Positions 17,489-26,308 of a stretch of DNA of 64,000 nt are shown here, piece after piece; the stretch's first letter is position 1; each line of letters starts with the position of its first letter. The notes beneath the pieces were generated by a model, which was not told the DNA's origin, searched no databases, and saw only the letters and a program-made list of their open reading frames with translations. The DNA comes from Bacillota bacterium. Its GTDB lineage: Bacteria; Bacillota; Clostridia; Tissierellales; Sedimentibacteraceae. Made by a program: the position numbers and the translations under genes. Where the stretch lies: contig JAEWJT010000016.1 of NCBI GenBank assembly GCA_023386345.1, forward strand, positions 186,001-250,000. Direction: 5' to 3'.

Positions 17489-17848
17489 AATATCCTCCTA
17501 ATATGTTATAAAGTAGCATTTAATAGTAATGAATGAAGTGTTTTATCTAAATCTTAAATTTATTTGACATTTTAATTTATATTTTAATTATCATTATAAC
17601 AGAAAATAATTTTATTATAAATAATTAATTTTATGGAATAATTAGTGAAAATTATCCAATATCGAATAAAAAATAACTTCTTGTCCATAATAATAGTAGG
17701 AAAAAACAATATTTTAGGTATAAAACAGTAGTTTCGCTACTATTAAACAATAGCTTTAATATTATTTTAAAAATATTTATATATCATGAATATATAAAAG
17801 CATATCTATATAAAATATATAAACAAGCATTATGATGAGGAGGGCTTT
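17489..17848. promoter_or_regulatory. lysR-yaaL intergenic region
   Basis: A 360-bp AT-rich gap between the divergent lysR and yaaL genes. It holds TGTTATAA (17504-17511) and TTATAACA (17594-17601), possible LysR half-sites, and a small AGTAG-TTTCG-CTACT hairpin near 17730. It also forms the right boundary of the island inserted between recR and yaaL. I see no terminal repeat or integrase remnant. Confidence 0.4.
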
Positions 17849-18109
17849 ATGTCAAATAACAATTTGGAAAAGGAAATTTATGCTAAAGAGTTTTTGGACA
17901 GCATAAGAAAAACAGGGGAAACGGATATTGAGAAAATGCACAAGGCTATAGAAGAAGCGAAACACGAATGGGAATTTGCACAGAGCTATTTTGACAGCGT
18001 CAGTGAGCCTGAACTGGTTGAATATGCAATATATAACCAGACAGCTGCACAAAAAAAATATGAATATTTGTTAAGGCAAGCAAGGGAATTGAAATTGCTG
18101 AAAAAATAG
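17849..18109 (+). CDS. yaaL: YaaL-type protein (DUF2508)
   Basis: Small protein of 86 residues matching the YaaL/DUF2508 family in its centre: HEWEFAQSYFDSVSEPELVEYAIYNQTAAQKKYEYLL. No function is established. In Bacillus and many Clostridia it lies directly between recR and bofA. Here it still precedes bofA but has been separated from recR by about 10.5 kb. GAGGAGGG lies before the ATG. Confidence 0.85.
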   Translation: MSNNNLEKEIYAKEFLDSIRKTGETDIEKMHKAIEEAKHEWEFAQSYFDSVSEPELVEYAIYNQTAAQKKYEYLLRQARELKLLKK

Positions 18110-18162
18110 TTGTATAGTTTTTATTTTAAAGATATTTTGTTAGTGTAATAAGGGGGAGTAAA

Positions 18163-18435
18163 ATGTTTGGAGCTGATTTAGGAATTGTTCTAATTTGGGC
18201 GTCTTTGATTATGCTGATTTTTATGCTTGTGTGGATACTATTAGGACCACTCAAGTTATTTAATAAAATATTAATTAATACAGTTCTAGGTATCATATGT
18301 GTTTTCATATATAACCTTATAGCAAACTTTGCTAAATTCGATATTATCGGAATAAATGAGCTTAGTCTGTCTGTTTTAGCTGTGTTGGGGGTACCGGGAT
18401 TTGTGGCTATAGTGATTATTAAAGCTTTAATTTAA
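18163..18435 (+). CDS. bofA: BofA-family sigma-K processing inhibitor-like membrane protein
   Basis: A 90-residue, almost entirely hydrophobic protein with two or three membrane segments and the BofA-type end (LGVPGFVAIVIIKALI). In B. subtilis BofA inhibits the SpoIVFB protease that activates sigma-K in the sporulating mother cell. In Clostridia the family is retained with a less certain role. AAGGGGGAG precedes the ATG, 53 bp after yaaL, so they form a two-gene unit. Confidence 0.82.
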   Translation: MFGADLGIVLIWASLIMLIFMLVWILLGPLKLFNKILINTVLGIICVFIYNLIANFAKFDIIGINELSLSVLAVLGVPGFVAIVIIKALI

Positions 18436-18515
18436 AATATCTTATTGAAAAAATGATGATAATTTGGTATGCTAAGTATAAGAGTTAAATTACTCTTCAA
18501 ATAAGGAAGGAATTA

Positions 18516-19628
18516 ATGCTAATGAAAATAAAATTTTTAAATAAAATAAACTATTATGCGGAAGCGCTTTCGATAATATTCTCATATGTAAAGGATGAAG
18601 ATTATTATGTGAAGGTTAAAGAAGGACATAAACAAAAATATAACATACCTATAGAGGAATTAGATGTCTTATATGATGAGATATCAAGTATCTATAGCTA
18701 TGTAACAAGCAAAATAGAAATACCTAAGGAAAAATTAAAATTTTATTTTTCATCAGATTCAGATGAAGATGATGCACCAAGCCTTGGAGATATTATCATG
18801 AGCTTTGTAGTATACAGCGATTCCAAAGATAATATAGATAAATTTATGCAGTTATCAAAGCTTCAAAAATTAGAGAAATATTTCTCATTATTAAGTGAAG
18901 ACTTTGAAAATGTAAAAATAAATTTTACGCAAGGCGATTTTGACGACAAATTTTATATAAATAGCATAAACAGTTCAAATTTAAGTGCAGATTCAAAGCT
19001 TAAATATATTTTACTATATTATAATTTTGATGAATACTTTAATGAAGTATATGAAATAACCTGTAAGGTTATTGAAATTTTAAAAGAAAAAGAAGAATCT
19101 CTGCAATCAATAGCTGATGAATACCAAAGAGTCATGATGTCTGAATATGAAAAATATGGAGACAAGCTATTGGAAAATTATGACATAAAATTATCTAATG
19201 AAAAAAATTTAGCAATAAGACCTTTTATTATGAGGTCTAATGTCTTAATGCTTAAACCTATTAATATAAACGACAATACTGAAAGCTCTAATTTTCAGTA
19301 CGCATATATAGGAGTACATGTAAAAGCTTTATTCGATATGATTAAAATATATTTTATTAACGATGATAGAATTATTTCGATATTAAAGGCTTTTGGGGAT
19401 AAGAGCAAGTTTGATATTTTAAAAAGTCTTAGAGACAATCAGATGTATGGTGTAGAAATAGCTAAAAAGCTTAATATAACAACAGCAACCGTATCTCATC
19501 ATATGTCTAACTTATATAATCTTTCATTGATAAATTTTTCTGCCGATAATAATAAAATAAACTATATGCTGAACAAAAATACTATAGAGGAACTTATAAA
19601 AGCACTTGAAAACATATTTCTTAAATAA
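18516..19628 (+). CDS. ArsR-type regulator with a long N-terminal domain
   Basis: A 370-residue protein. The last 80 residues form a winged helix of ArsR type: LKAFGDKSKFDILKSLRDNQ, YGVEIAKKLNITTATVSHHMSNL. The first 280 residues are acidic and helical, and I do not recognise their family with certainty; similar long ArsR-like proteins occur in Firmicutes. No metal-binding cysteine pair is visible, so it is unlikely to be a classical metal sensor. AAGGAAGGA precedes the ATG. It ends 15 bp before the TIM-barrel gene and probably forms an operon with it. Confidence 0.7.
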   Translation: MLMKIKFLNKINYYAEALSIIFSYVKDEDYYVKVKEGHKQKYNIPIEELDVLYDEISSIYSYVTSKIEIPKEKLKFYFSSDSDEDDAPSLGDIIMSFVVYSDSKDNIDKFMQLSKLQKLEKYFSLLSEDFENVKINFTQGDFDDKFYINSINSSNLSADSKLKYILLYYNFDEYFNEVYEITCKVIEILKEKEESLQSIADEYQRVMMSEYEKYGDKLLENYDIKLSNEKNLAIRPFIMRSNVLMLKPININDNTESSNFQYAYIGVHVKALFDMIKIYFINDDRIISILKAFGDKSKFDILKSLRDNQMYGVEIAKKLNITTATVSHHMSNLYNLSLINFSADNNKINYMLNKNTIEELIKALENIFLK

Positions 19629-19643
19629 AAAAGGAGATTAGTG

Positions 19644-20429
19644 ATGAAAATAGGTATGCCTGCTTTGATAGAATTTAATACTATTGAAGAAAATATAGAG
19701 CTATGCAAAAAGCTGAATTTAAACTTTATAGAGCTAAACATGAATTTTCCTTATAATATGATAAACAATGTTGACCCTATATATTTGCGAAATTTATCGA
19801 AAGAATATAATATTGAATTTACAATACATATGCCTGATGATGCAGACACAGCTTCATTTTATGATGATATAAGACAGGGATATTTAAAATTATTTATAGA
19901 TTCTATAAAATGGGCAAAAAATGCAAATGTCAAGCTTTTAAATATGCACATAGCAAAAGGTGCTCATATGACCTTGCCAGATAGAAAGATTTACATAAAC
20001 GAAAAATATTCTGATGAATATGTGGCTAAATTTTTAGATTCTATCAAAATAATTTCTGAGACAGCATCCAAATACGATATTATGATTTGTATAGAGAATA
20101 GCGGTAATTTCGGGCTTAATTACGTTCAAAAAATATTGGACAAGTCACTAAGCTTTGATAATATTTTTTTGACTTGGGATGTAGGACATGACTATATCAG
20201 TAATTATTCAGATAAAGAGGTTTTGCTTAAATATATAGATAAGATAAATCATATGCACTTGCACGATGCAAGTGGGAGCAAGGATCATTTGGTTTTAAAG
20301 GAAGGCAGCTTAAATATAGAAGATCGTATAGACTTTGCATCTAAACACAATCTAACAATGCTTATAGAAGTAAAATCAAAGGAATCACTGATAAAAAGCG
20401 TGCAAAATATTGATAATTGTTTTAGATAA
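19644..20429 (+). CDS. Sugar phosphate isomerase/epimerase-like TIM-barrel protein
   Basis: A 261-residue xylose-isomerase-like TIM barrel (AP-endonuclease-2 fold). Start chosen at ATG 19644, 7 nt after AAGGAG. Metal-ligand candidates are seen in ELNMNF, FTIHMPDDAD, LNMHIAKG, CIENSGNFG, TWDVGHDY, NHMHLHDASG and LIEVKS, following the usual barrel strand order. It could isomerise or epimerise a sugar or inositol derivative. The substrate is unknown, and the upstream ArsR-type regulator is the only clue to its control. Confidence 0.75.
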   Translation: MKIGMPALIEFNTIEENIELCKKLNLNFIELNMNFPYNMINNVDPIYLRNLSKEYNIEFTIHMPDDADTASFYDDIRQGYLKLFIDSIKWAKNANVKLLNMHIAKGAHMTLPDRKIYINEKYSDEYVAKFLDSIKIISETASKYDIMICIENSGNFGLNYVQKILDKSLSFDNIFLTWDVGHDYISNYSDKEVLLKYIDKINHMHLHDASGSKDHLVLKEGSLNIEDRIDFASKHNLTMLIEVKSKESLIKSVQNIDNCFR

Positions 20430-20584
20430 ATTATAATTAAATATATACATTTATATATTTATATGATATATTTATGGTGTTGATAAAATCTCATATAAGT
20501 GAGAAGGAATTATAAATTAATATTAGAATTGAAGTCTTTCAACCAATAATGGATTGAGGCTAGAAAATGTAAGGAGAAGATATT

Positions 20585-21457
20585 ATGCGTGATTATGTAA
20601 TTATAACTGATTCAACAAGTGACTTAACACCGGACTTAATTAATGAGCTTGGTATAACTGTTATACCAATGGAGTTTAATGTTGGGGATAAAAGCTACCT
20701 AAATTATTCGGATGAACGAGAAATTACTTATAAGGAATTCTATAACCTTTTGAGAAACGGTGAGTCTTCAAGCACTTCATTGGTTAATACAGCAACATTC
20801 ATGGATTTGTTTGAATTATCTCTAAAAGAAGGAAAAGATGTTTTATACATGGGATTTTCTTCAGGACTCAGTGGGACATACAATGCTTCATGCGTTGCAG
20901 CACAAACTTTGCAAGAAAAGTATCCAGACAGTAAGATTTATACAGTAGATACATTGTCAGCATCTATGGGTGAGGGACTTTTGGTATATCATGCAGCAAC
21001 AAGAAAAAACTCAGGTATGAATATAGATGATTTGAGAGATTGGGTTGAAGATAATAAGCTTAAATTATGCCATTGGTTCACAGTTGATGATTTGTACCAC
21101 TTAAAAAAAGGTGGCAGAGTATCTGCAACAGCTGCGTTCTTAGGAACAATGCTGGGTATTAAACCTGTTTTGCATGTGGACAATGAGGGTCATTTGATAC
21201 CTGTAGAAAAAGTAAGAGGTAGAAAAATATCAATTACTACTCTTTTAAAAATGATGGAAAAAACAGCGATTAAGCCAGAAGAACAGACAATTTTCATAAG
21301 CCATGGAGATTGCTTAGAAGAGGCTGAATTTCTTGCAAATCTTATAAGAGAGAAATTAAATGTTAAGGATATAAAGATGAATTACATAGGTCCTGTTATA
21401 GGTTCTCACTCAGGACCAGGAACAATTGCATTATTTTTCTTAGGTACTGAAAGATAG
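20585..21457 (+). CDS. DegV-family fatty-acid-binding protein
   Basis: Binds a fatty acid and, in Firmicutes, can deliver it to fatty acid kinase FakA. The 290 residues begin with the DegV start (YVIITDSTSDLTPDLI) and hold SSSTSLVNTATF, GFSSGLSGTYNAS, VDTLSASMGEGLL, LKKGGRVSATAAFLGTMLGIKPVL and GPVIGSHSGPGT, covering both lobes and the ligand pocket. AAGGAGAAG precedes the ATG. It is monocistronic, with its own terminator. Confidence 0.92.
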   Translation: MRDYVIITDSTSDLTPDLINELGITVIPMEFNVGDKSYLNYSDEREITYKEFYNLLRNGESSSTSLVNTATFMDLFELSLKEGKDVLYMGFSSGLSGTYNASCVAAQTLQEKYPDSKIYTVDTLSASMGEGLLVYHAATRKNSGMNIDDLRDWVEDNKLKLCHWFTVDDLYHLKKGGRVSATAAFLGTMLGIKPVLHVDNEGHLIPVEKVRGRKISITTLLKMMEKTAIKPEEQTIFISHGDCLEEAEFLANLIREKLNVKDIKMNYIGPVIGSHSGPGTIALFFLGTER

Positions 21458-21472
21458 ATATTGCTTTATAAC

Positions 21473-21503
21473 AAAAATAAGATAATTAAATTATCTTATT
21501 TTT
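21473..21503 (+). terminator. Terminator after degV-family gene
   Basis: AAAAATAAGATAA pairs with TTATCTTATTTTT around a short TTAAA loop, ending in a T-rich tail. Confidence 0.75.
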
Positions 21504-21593
21504 ATTTGAGGACTTGGGTTTTGTTGCTAATTTTTTACAAATGAAATAAATAATTATTTATAGCATTAATAAAATGGCAAGATGGAGGTTATT

Positions 21594-23042
21594 ATGGATT
21601 TATTAAGTATAAAGGATAATGTTCAGAAAACTGCTGAAGCTATAGCAAGTGTTGTAGGAGTTGATGTAACAGTTACAGATGATAGTTTGCTAAGGATTGC
21701 TGGTACAGGAAAATACAAATCATCAATTGGTGAAAGGCTTAATAAAAGCGGTATTTTTGCTCATTGTCTGAAAAACAACATACCATATGTAGTTAGAAAT
21801 CCAAATGAAGATAAAGTGTGCAAGCTCTGTGGAAATACAGATTGCTTAGAATTCGCAGAAATAGCCTCGCCGATAAGTATAAATAATAAGGTTTATGGTG
21901 TAATAGGTTTGATTGCATTTGACGAAAATCAAAAAAATCTATTGTTGAAAAATGAAGACAACATAATGAATTTTCTAGATAAAATGGCAAGCCTCATAGC
22001 TTTTCAAATTATTGAAAAGAGAAAGATTATCGGCAATAATATAATAACTGAGTTCAATAATATTAAGTATAAAAGTGCTAAGATGGAAGCTGTCATGTCA
22101 TTGGCTAAAAAAGCATCACAAACTGATTCTACGGTTTTGATAACAGGCGAAAGCGGAACGGGCAAGGAGCTTTTCGCAAGAGCCTTGCATTATGATAGCA
22201 GTAGAAAAAAAGAAGCATTTTTAGCGATTAATTGTAGTGCTATACCTGAGAATTTATTTGAGAGTGAACTGTTTGGATATGAGGAGGGTGCTTATACCGG
22301 AGCATTGAAAGGTGGTCACCAAGGTAAATTTGAGCTTGCTCATAAGGGTACGCTGCTTTTAGACGAAATAGGGGATATGCCGCTAAACCTACAGCCTAAG
22401 CTGTTGAGGGTTTTACAAGATAGCAAGGTGATGAGGATATGTGGAAAAGGCTATATTGATGTAGATGTAAGGATAATAGCATCAACAAATTGCAATTTGG
22501 AGGAAAAAGTAAAAAACAAAGAATTTAGAGAGGATTTATATTATAGATTAAATGTAATTCCAATCAATATACCTCCATTAAGACAGAGAACAGAGGATAT
22601 TGAACTTCTAGCCGATTATTTTGTCAGAAAATTTTCCTGCAAACTTGATAAAAATGTAGAGGGTATAAGTCCTGATACTTTAAATGTAATTAAAAATTAT
22701 CAATGGTATGGTAATGTTAGAGAACTTGAAAATGCTATAGAATATGCTGTAAACATGACAGATAAATCGTATATTGATATAGATAGCCTACCTAATAAGC
22801 TTAAAAATGAAAATAATTTAGTAAGAAATAATTCAGAAGAATTATATACGTGTGAATGTAATTCATTGCGTACTATTGAGGAATTAGAAAGAAATGAATT
22901 GAAAAAAGCAATCAAGCTCTATGGCTTATCAAATAATTCTGTCAATAAAATATGCGATGAGCTTGGAATTAGCAGGGCGACATTTTATAGAAAAATAAAA
23001 AAATACAATTTAATTTCTCATGAAATTGTGATTAATGAATAG
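21594..23042 (+). CDS. Sigma-54-dependent activator with a cysteine-containing sensor domain
   Basis: Enhancer-binding regulator that remodels sigma-54 RNA polymerase. The start is ATG 21594, just after GGAGG, giving 482 residues. Residues 1-140 form a GAF/PAS-like sensor with a cysteine group VCKLCGNTDC (C-x2-C-x4-C). The AAA+ domain shows Walker A GESGTGKE, a GAYTGA loop (usual GAFTGA) and Walker B GTLLLDEIGDM. A Fis-type helix-turn-helix (NSVNKICDELGISRATFYRKIKKY) ends it. The cysteines could bind a metal or Fe-S cluster and sense redox. I found no convincing -24/-12 promoter in this window, so its target is unknown. Confidence 0.9.
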   Translation: MDLLSIKDNVQKTAEAIASVVGVDVTVTDDSLLRIAGTGKYKSSIGERLNKSGIFAHCLKNNIPYVVRNPNEDKVCKLCGNTDCLEFAEIASPISINNKVYGVIGLIAFDENQKNLLLKNEDNIMNFLDKMASLIAFQIIEKRKIIGNNIITEFNNIKYKSAKMEAVMSLAKKASQTDSTVLITGESGTGKELFARALHYDSSRKKEAFLAINCSAIPENLFESELFGYEEGAYTGALKGGHQGKFELAHKGTLLLDEIGDMPLNLQPKLLRVLQDSKVMRICGKGYIDVDVRIIASTNCNLEEKVKNKEFREDLYYRLNVIPINIPPLRQRTEDIELLADYFVRKFSCKLDKNVEGISPDTLNVIKNYQWYGNVRELENAIEYAVNMTDKSYIDIDSLPNKLKNENNLVRNNSEELYTCECNSLRTIEELERNELKKAIKLYGLSNNSVNKICDELGISRATFYRKIKKYNLISHEIVINE

Positions 23043-23080
23043 AATTTATAACAATCAAATAAAATATTTTAATGAAATTG

Positions 23081-23138
23081 ATAAAAATAAGAATAAGCTT
23101 ATAGAATTATGAAAAAATAAGCTTATTCTTATTTTTAT
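23081..23138 (+). terminator. Terminator after sigma-54 activator gene
   Basis: A long stem, with ATAAAAATAAGAATAAGCTTA pairing with its complement at 23118-23138, lies between the activator and the ferritin-like gene. Its right arm ends a few bases before the next ribosome binding site. Confidence 0.75.
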
Positions 23139-23151
23139 CGGAGGTATAAAG

Positions 23152-23580
23152 TTGAGTAATAAAGAAGAATTGGTAAAATCACTTAATAAACTATTGCAAG
23201 GTGAATACATGGCAATAGAGAGCTTTAATAATTTTATAAGCAGGTTAAAAGACGAGAGTACTAGAACAACTTTTCAAGACATTCAAAAACAGCACAGGAA
23301 GAATACTGAGATATTAGCAAACTACATTCAAAATATCGGCGGTAGACCAGACGAAAATCTCGGGCTAAAAGGAAAGATGGGCGATATTATGCTTAACATG
23401 GAATTAGGCTCAAGTGTGGATTGCGAAGTAATTAAAAAAGCCATTGACGGAGAAACAAAGGGTGTAAATATGGCGGAAAAAGTTTTAAGAGGTAATTTAG
23501 ATAATGAATCAAGAAATCTTGCTGGTGAAATATTGCAATATGATAGAGAATCAATAAAAAAATTAGAGGAACTAAGCTAG
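23152..23580 (+). CDS. DUF2383 ferritin-like protein
   Basis: A 142-residue four-helix protein of the DUF2383 (rubrerythrin-related) type, starting at TTG behind GGAGG. Carboxylate- and His-bearing helices are visible: LLQGEYMAIESFNNFI, IQKQHRKNTEILANYI, IDGETKGVNMAEKVLR and LQYDRESIKKLEEL. Such proteins may bind iron, and in several spore-formers they occur in spores, but no function is proven. It is flanked by terminators and appears monocistronic. Confidence 0.72.
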   Translation: MSNKEELVKSLNKLLQGEYMAIESFNNFISRLKDESTRTTFQDIQKQHRKNTEILANYIQNIGGRPDENLGLKGKMGDIMLNMELGSSVDCEVIKKAIDGETKGVNMAEKVLRGNLDNESRNLAGEILQYDRESIKKLEELS

Positions 23581-23728
23581 ATATAAACTCTTAGCTAGAA
23601 GCAGCAGAAATTAATCTGTTGCTTTTTTATAGCAAGCATAAATATTTTAATGAAATTTTAATCTTTAATTAATGACGTTCAAACTTTTTTATACTATTAT
23701 AACAGTATTAAGAATCTTGGAGGAGAAT

Positions 23729-23959
23729 ATGAGTATTATAGTTGGTCTTTTTATATTTTTTATTTGTGTAGTAGTTGCATTAAAAGCTGGGGTTTTGTTA
23801 TTAAAAATTATATTTACAGTGTTAGGACTTATAATCGGTGGTTCTGTAATAGTAATGCTGTTGCCATTGGGATTGGGGTTAGGACTTATATTGCTAGTGC
23901 CTGCCATCATTATAGGTATTATAGTGAGCATAATTAAATGTATAGCATTTATTCTATAA
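23729..23959 (+). CDS. Small hydrophobic membrane protein
   Basis: Start chosen at ATG 23729 because TTGGAGGAG lies 5-10 nt upstream. A longer reading from 23672 has no such signal. The 76-residue product is nearly all Leu/Ile/Val/Gly with two to three membrane segments and no charged catalytic motif. I do not recognise a family. It precedes the metG T-box leader and is probably not co-transcribed with metG, which has a strong promoter of its own. Confidence 0.65.
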   Translation: MSIIVGLFIFFICVVVALKAGVLLLKIIFTVLGLIIGGSVIVMLLPLGLGLGLILLVPAIIIGIIVSIIKCIAFIL

Positions 23960-23981
23960 TAACTGTTAAAAAATATTTTTG

Positions 23982-24010
23982 TTGACAAAGTAAAATAAAT
24001 TTTGTATAGT
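23982..24010 (+). promoter_or_regulatory. Promoter of the T-box-metG unit
   Basis: Consensus TTGACA (23982-23987) and TATAGT (24005-24010) are separated by exactly 17 bp. Transcription would start near 24017, at the 5' end of the T-box leader. Confidence 0.85.
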
Positions 24011-24016
24011 TGTAGT

Positions 24017-24390
24017 ATTAAATGTGAACAATAATTAAAAGCTGTGAAGAGAAGAGTATTTTTAAATGAAGCCTTTAGAGAGCTGTGAGTGGTGAAAATC
24101 AGCGGTATAGTTTAAAAAGAAGATGGCCTCGGAGCTTAGCATCTGAAAGTTTTAAGATGTTACGGTTGTAACCGTTATATTACAGGGTTTAAAACAAGTT
24201 TATTATAGATTTGTAAAGAGCTTATTCTAAAGCTTATAGCAACTATTTGCAAAGTTTGTTTAGAACTTAATGAGGTATAAATTGTGAGATTTATACAAAT
24301 AAGAGTGGTAACGCGATATAATCGTCTCTTAATCCTGTTGGATTAGGAGATTTTTTATTTGAGCCGAAAATTTCTTTTGGCTTATAAAAA
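24017..24390 (+). promoter_or_regulatory. Methionine T-box leader upstream of metG
   Basis: tRNA-sensing leader. The Stem I region (GAGAGCTGTGAGTGG, then AAGATGGCCTCGGAGC) carries an AUG at 24123-24125 in the specifier position, matching tRNA-Met. The T-box sequence AGAGTGGTAACGCG (24303-24315) lies before an intrinsic terminator, CTCTTAATCC pairing with GGATTAGGAG and six T (24326-24356). TGGT can pair with an uncharged tRNA 3' end ending ACCA. A second small hairpin follows (24360-24385). Uncharged tRNA-Met should prevent termination and raise metG expression. Confidence 0.92.
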
Positions 24391-24433
24391 ATTTAATTAG
24401 AAAAAAATATTAAGATAGATAGGAGATTATATT

Positions 24434-26005
24434 ATGAATAAGGGTAAATATTATATTACTACTGCGATTGCATATACATCTGGAAAGCCGCATATAGGCA
24501 ATACTTATGAGATAGTGCTTGCAGATAGTATAGCAAGATTTAAAAAATTAAATGGCTATGATGTTTATTTCCAAACTGGAACAGATGAGCATGGACAAAA
24601 AATTCAAGATAAAGCTGAGGCAGTAGGAAAAACTCCTCAACAATTTGTTGATGAAGTAGCTGGCGAAATTAAAAGAATTTGGGATATAATGAACACAAGC
24701 TATGACAAATTTGTAAGAACGAGCAATCCAGAGCATAAGAAAATAGTTCAGCAGATTTTTAAAAGACTTTATGACCAAGGCGATATCTACAAGGGAGAGT
24801 ATGAGGGCTTGTACTGTACTCCTTGTGAATCATTTTTCACAGAAGGACAGCTAGTAGATGGAAAATGTCCTGATTGTGGAGCTGAGGTAAAAAAAGCAAA
24901 GGAAGAGGCATATTTCTTTAAGCTAGGGGCTTATACTGACAGGTTGATTAAGCATATAGAGGATAATCCTGAGTTTATACAACCGGAATCACGAAAAAAT
25001 GAAATGATTAATAATTTCCTAAAACCAGGTCTTCAGGACTTGTGCGTATCGAGAACATCATTTAATTGGGGAGTTCCAGTTTCTTTTGATGATAAACACG
25101 TAATATATGTTTGGATTGATGCACTTAGTAATTATATTACATTTTTAGGATATGATATAAACGGAAATCATAGTGATTTATACAAGAAGCTTTGGCCTGC
25201 TGATGTTCATTTAATAGGAAAAGATATATTGAGGTTTCATACAATTTATTGGCCGATACTTTTAATGGCACTTGGCGAAGAACTTCCAAAGCAGGTATTT
25301 GGTCATCCTTGGCTTTTAGTTGGCGAAGGAAAGATGAGTAAATCTAAAGGCAATGTGATTTATGCTGATGATTTAGTAGACTTCTTTGGTGTAGACGCTG
25401 TAAGATACTATGTGCTTCATGAAATGCCTTTTGCAAATGACGGAATATTAAGCTATGAATTATTAATTGAAAGAGTTAATTCAGATTTGGCAAATATTTT
25501 TGGAAATCTTGTAAATAGAACAGTTACGATGGTAAATAAATATTTTGATGGTGAGATATTAGCACCTGTTGAAAAAGAAGCTATTGATGATGAGCTTATA
25601 TCATTAGCATTAGAAACACCAAAAAGAGTAGAGCTTAAAATGGAAGAATTAAAGGTTGCAGATGCAATAGATGAGATTTTCAATCTATTGAGAAGAACTA
25701 ATAAATATGTAGATGAAACAGCTCCTTGGATTCTTGGCAAGGATGAAAGCAAAAAAGAAAGATTGGCAACTGTTCTTTACAATTTACTGGAGTCTATTCG
25801 TATTGCAGCAGCTTTATTAAAACCATTTTTACCAGAAACATCAGATAAAATATTTGAGCAAATTAATTCTACGAAAAATGACTGGGATTCATTAAGCTCA
25901 TTTGATGGAACAGTTGTTGGATCAAAGGTAGGTACTCCGGAAATATTGTTTGCTAGAATTGATGCGGCTAAAAAATTAGAGGAAATAAAAAATAAGTTAG
26001 TCTAG
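24434..26005 (+). CDS. metG: Methionyl-tRNA synthetase, short form
   Basis: Charges tRNA-Met with methionine. The 523-residue class I synthetase has the HIGH-type motif (GKPHIGNTYEI), a zinc knuckle (CTPCESFFTEGQLVDGKCPDC), and KMSKS in GEGKMSKSKGN. It ends in the helical anticodon-binding domain at AKKLEEIKNKLV. Many clostridial MetG proteins continue for another 100-130 residues with a Trbp111-like tRNA-binding dimerisation domain, which is absent here. The stop codon coincides with the left arm of the inverted-repeat element at 26005. Regulated by the T-box. tatD, rnmV and ksgA follow. Confidence 0.95.
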   Translation: MNKGKYYITTAIAYTSGKPHIGNTYEIVLADSIARFKKLNGYDVYFQTGTDEHGQKIQDKAEAVGKTPQQFVDEVAGEIKRIWDIMNTSYDKFVRTSNPEHKKIVQQIFKRLYDQGDIYKGEYEGLYCTPCESFFTEGQLVDGKCPDCGAEVKKAKEEAYFFKLGAYTDRLIKHIEDNPEFIQPESRKNEMINNFLKPGLQDLCVSRTSFNWGVPVSFDDKHVIYVWIDALSNYITFLGYDINGNHSDLYKKLWPADVHLIGKDILRFHTIYWPILLMALGEELPKQVFGHPWLLVGEGKMSKSKGNVIYADDLVDFFGVDAVRYYVLHEMPFANDGILSYELLIERVNSDLANIFGNLVNRTVTMVNKYFDGEILAPVEKEAIDDELISLALETPKRVELKMEELKVADAIDEIFNLLRRTNKYVDETAPWILGKDESKKERLATVLYNLLESIRIAAALLKPFLPETSDKIFEQINSTKNDWDSLSSFDGTVVGSKVGTPEILFARIDAAKKLEEIKNKLV

Positions 26006-26257
26006 TGAAAATTTAGTGGAGGTTTTATGGCTTCGACATACTTCTGTTGTGAGTTTTAGGTTAGCACAATATGTAAAAAACGGTTGCTGCTTATTAACTC
26101 CCATTACCTAGGATTTGAAAAGGTAGGTAATGCTCGTTAGATGCGCGACAACCGTTTTTTACATATTGTGCATCCATAGCAACGGTAATGAAAGAAAAAT
26201 AAAAAGAATTTTTCTTTCATTACCTAGGTACTGCTTGTTTCTCCACTAAATTTTCAC
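26005..26257. repeat. 253-bp nested inverted-repeat element between metG and tatD
   Basis: The element is bounded by a perfect 17-bp inverted repeat: GTGAAAATTTAGTGGAG (26005-26021) and its complement (26241-26257). Inside lie a perfect 23-bp stem (26064-26086 with 26149-26171) capped by a 9-bp stem CATTACCTA/TAGGTAATG (26102-26110, 26124-26132), and a perfect 17-bp stem (26184-26200 with 26208-26224). No reading frame, T-run or clear target duplication was seen. It begins at the last base of the metG stop codon. Candidates are a miniature mobile element or a structured RNA. Confidence 0.85.
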
Positions 26258-26308
26258 GCATAGTTTGCTAGTTAAGCAAATGCAATATAACGAAAGGAAA
26301 AATATAAA

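Noticed and set aside
26005..26257. Retron msr-msd locus
   Set aside because: Flanking and internal stems look superficially similar, but no reverse transcriptase or retron effector gene is nearby.
26005..26257. Simple intrinsic terminator of metG
   Set aside because: There is no T-run after any stem, and the nested 253-bp layout is much larger than a terminator.
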